From positions 1 through 55,009 of the forward strand of contig NZ_JADDIU010000007.1 of the NCBI RefSeq assembly GCF_016464375.1: 55,009 nucleotides of DNA, given 5' to 3'. This document shows positions 54,958 through 55,009 of this stretch, piece after piece (the first letter of the stretch is position 1; each line of letters begins with the position of its first letter). Below the pieces are notes generated by a model. The model saw only the letters and a list, made by a program, of their open reading frames with translations, was not told the DNA's origin and did no database searches. The DNA comes from Bacillus renqingensis (GTDB taxonomy: Bacteria > Bacillota > Bacilli > Bacillales > Cytobacillaceae). The translations under genes were made by a program, and so were the position numbers.

Positions 54958-55009
54958 ATTCTAAAATATTTAACTACTTGAGTCTTGCAAAATTTTTGTC
55001 ATATAGTAT

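Overview
The window looks like the chromosome of a low-to-medium GC, endospore-forming Bacillaceae (Bacillus/Neobacillus-like). Most genes follow the Bacillus subtilis order yitU-yitW ... yjzC-yjzD-yjaU-yjaV-med-fabH-fabF-yjaZ-yjbA-trpS-opp-spx-mecA-coiA-pepF-spxH-yjbK-yjbM-nadK-yjbO-prpE-yjbQ-fabI-cotO-cotZ-yjcA-spoVIF-yjcF-yjcG-yjcH. Spore coat genes, SpoVA genes, sigma-K type promoters, a T-box and an S-box confirm the group. All gene assignments come from reading the translations and motifs; no database search was run.

Layout. 1-1807: small genes, a HAD phosphatase (yitU) and an Fe-S assembly protein (yitW). 1822-9207: an anaerobic island where B. subtilis, as I recall its map, has its arginine operon. 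It holds a stand-alone YedF-type DsrE protein, a radical SAM/SPASM enzyme, two Fnr paralogues with C-terminal cysteine clusters, moaA, the di-iron repair protein RIC, moeA and mobB. Fnr boxes lie exactly 41.5 bp upstream of predicted starts for the radical SAM gene and ric. 9457-18034: yjzC, clpB with a CtsR operator, the yjzD/yjaU/yjaV/med group, and fabH-fabF with a FapR operator. 18123-20899: a 10-copy 52-bp tandem array, a NERD protein, yjaZ and a frameshifted remnant of appC. 20899-29598: yjbA, trpS with a T-box, and oppABCDF with a CodY-like box. 30313-42582: spx, mecA, cls, coiA, pepF, globin, spxH, the (p)ppGpp synthetase, NAD kinase and others. 43040-46615: prpE, yjbQ and fabI with a second FapR site. 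46733-51560: spore coat and SpoVA genes. 51601-54774: yjcF, yjcG, yjcH, tRNA-Val and an S-box-controlled MetE-like enzyme.

How the genes work together. Fnr proteins, cofactor genes (moaA, moeA, mobB) and an Fe-S repair protein suggest preparation for nitrate or other molybdoenzyme respiration; the reductase itself is not in this window. FapR sites before fabH and fabI tie the two fatty-acid loci together. MecA, Spx, SpxH and ClpB form a proteolysis and stress cluster. The spore genes share AC-N16-CATANNNTA promoters typical of the mother cell late in sporulation.

Most unusual signals. (1) Three unrelated tandem arrays have a period of 52-53 bp, about five helical turns, and every one lies between convergent genes. 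(2) A modular repeat family occurs six times; in five copies the same end abuts the stop codon of the adjoining gene, in the same orientation. (3) The radical SAM gene has a perfect Fnr box at -41.5. (4) A frameshifted appC fragment marks loss of the app oligopeptide operon.
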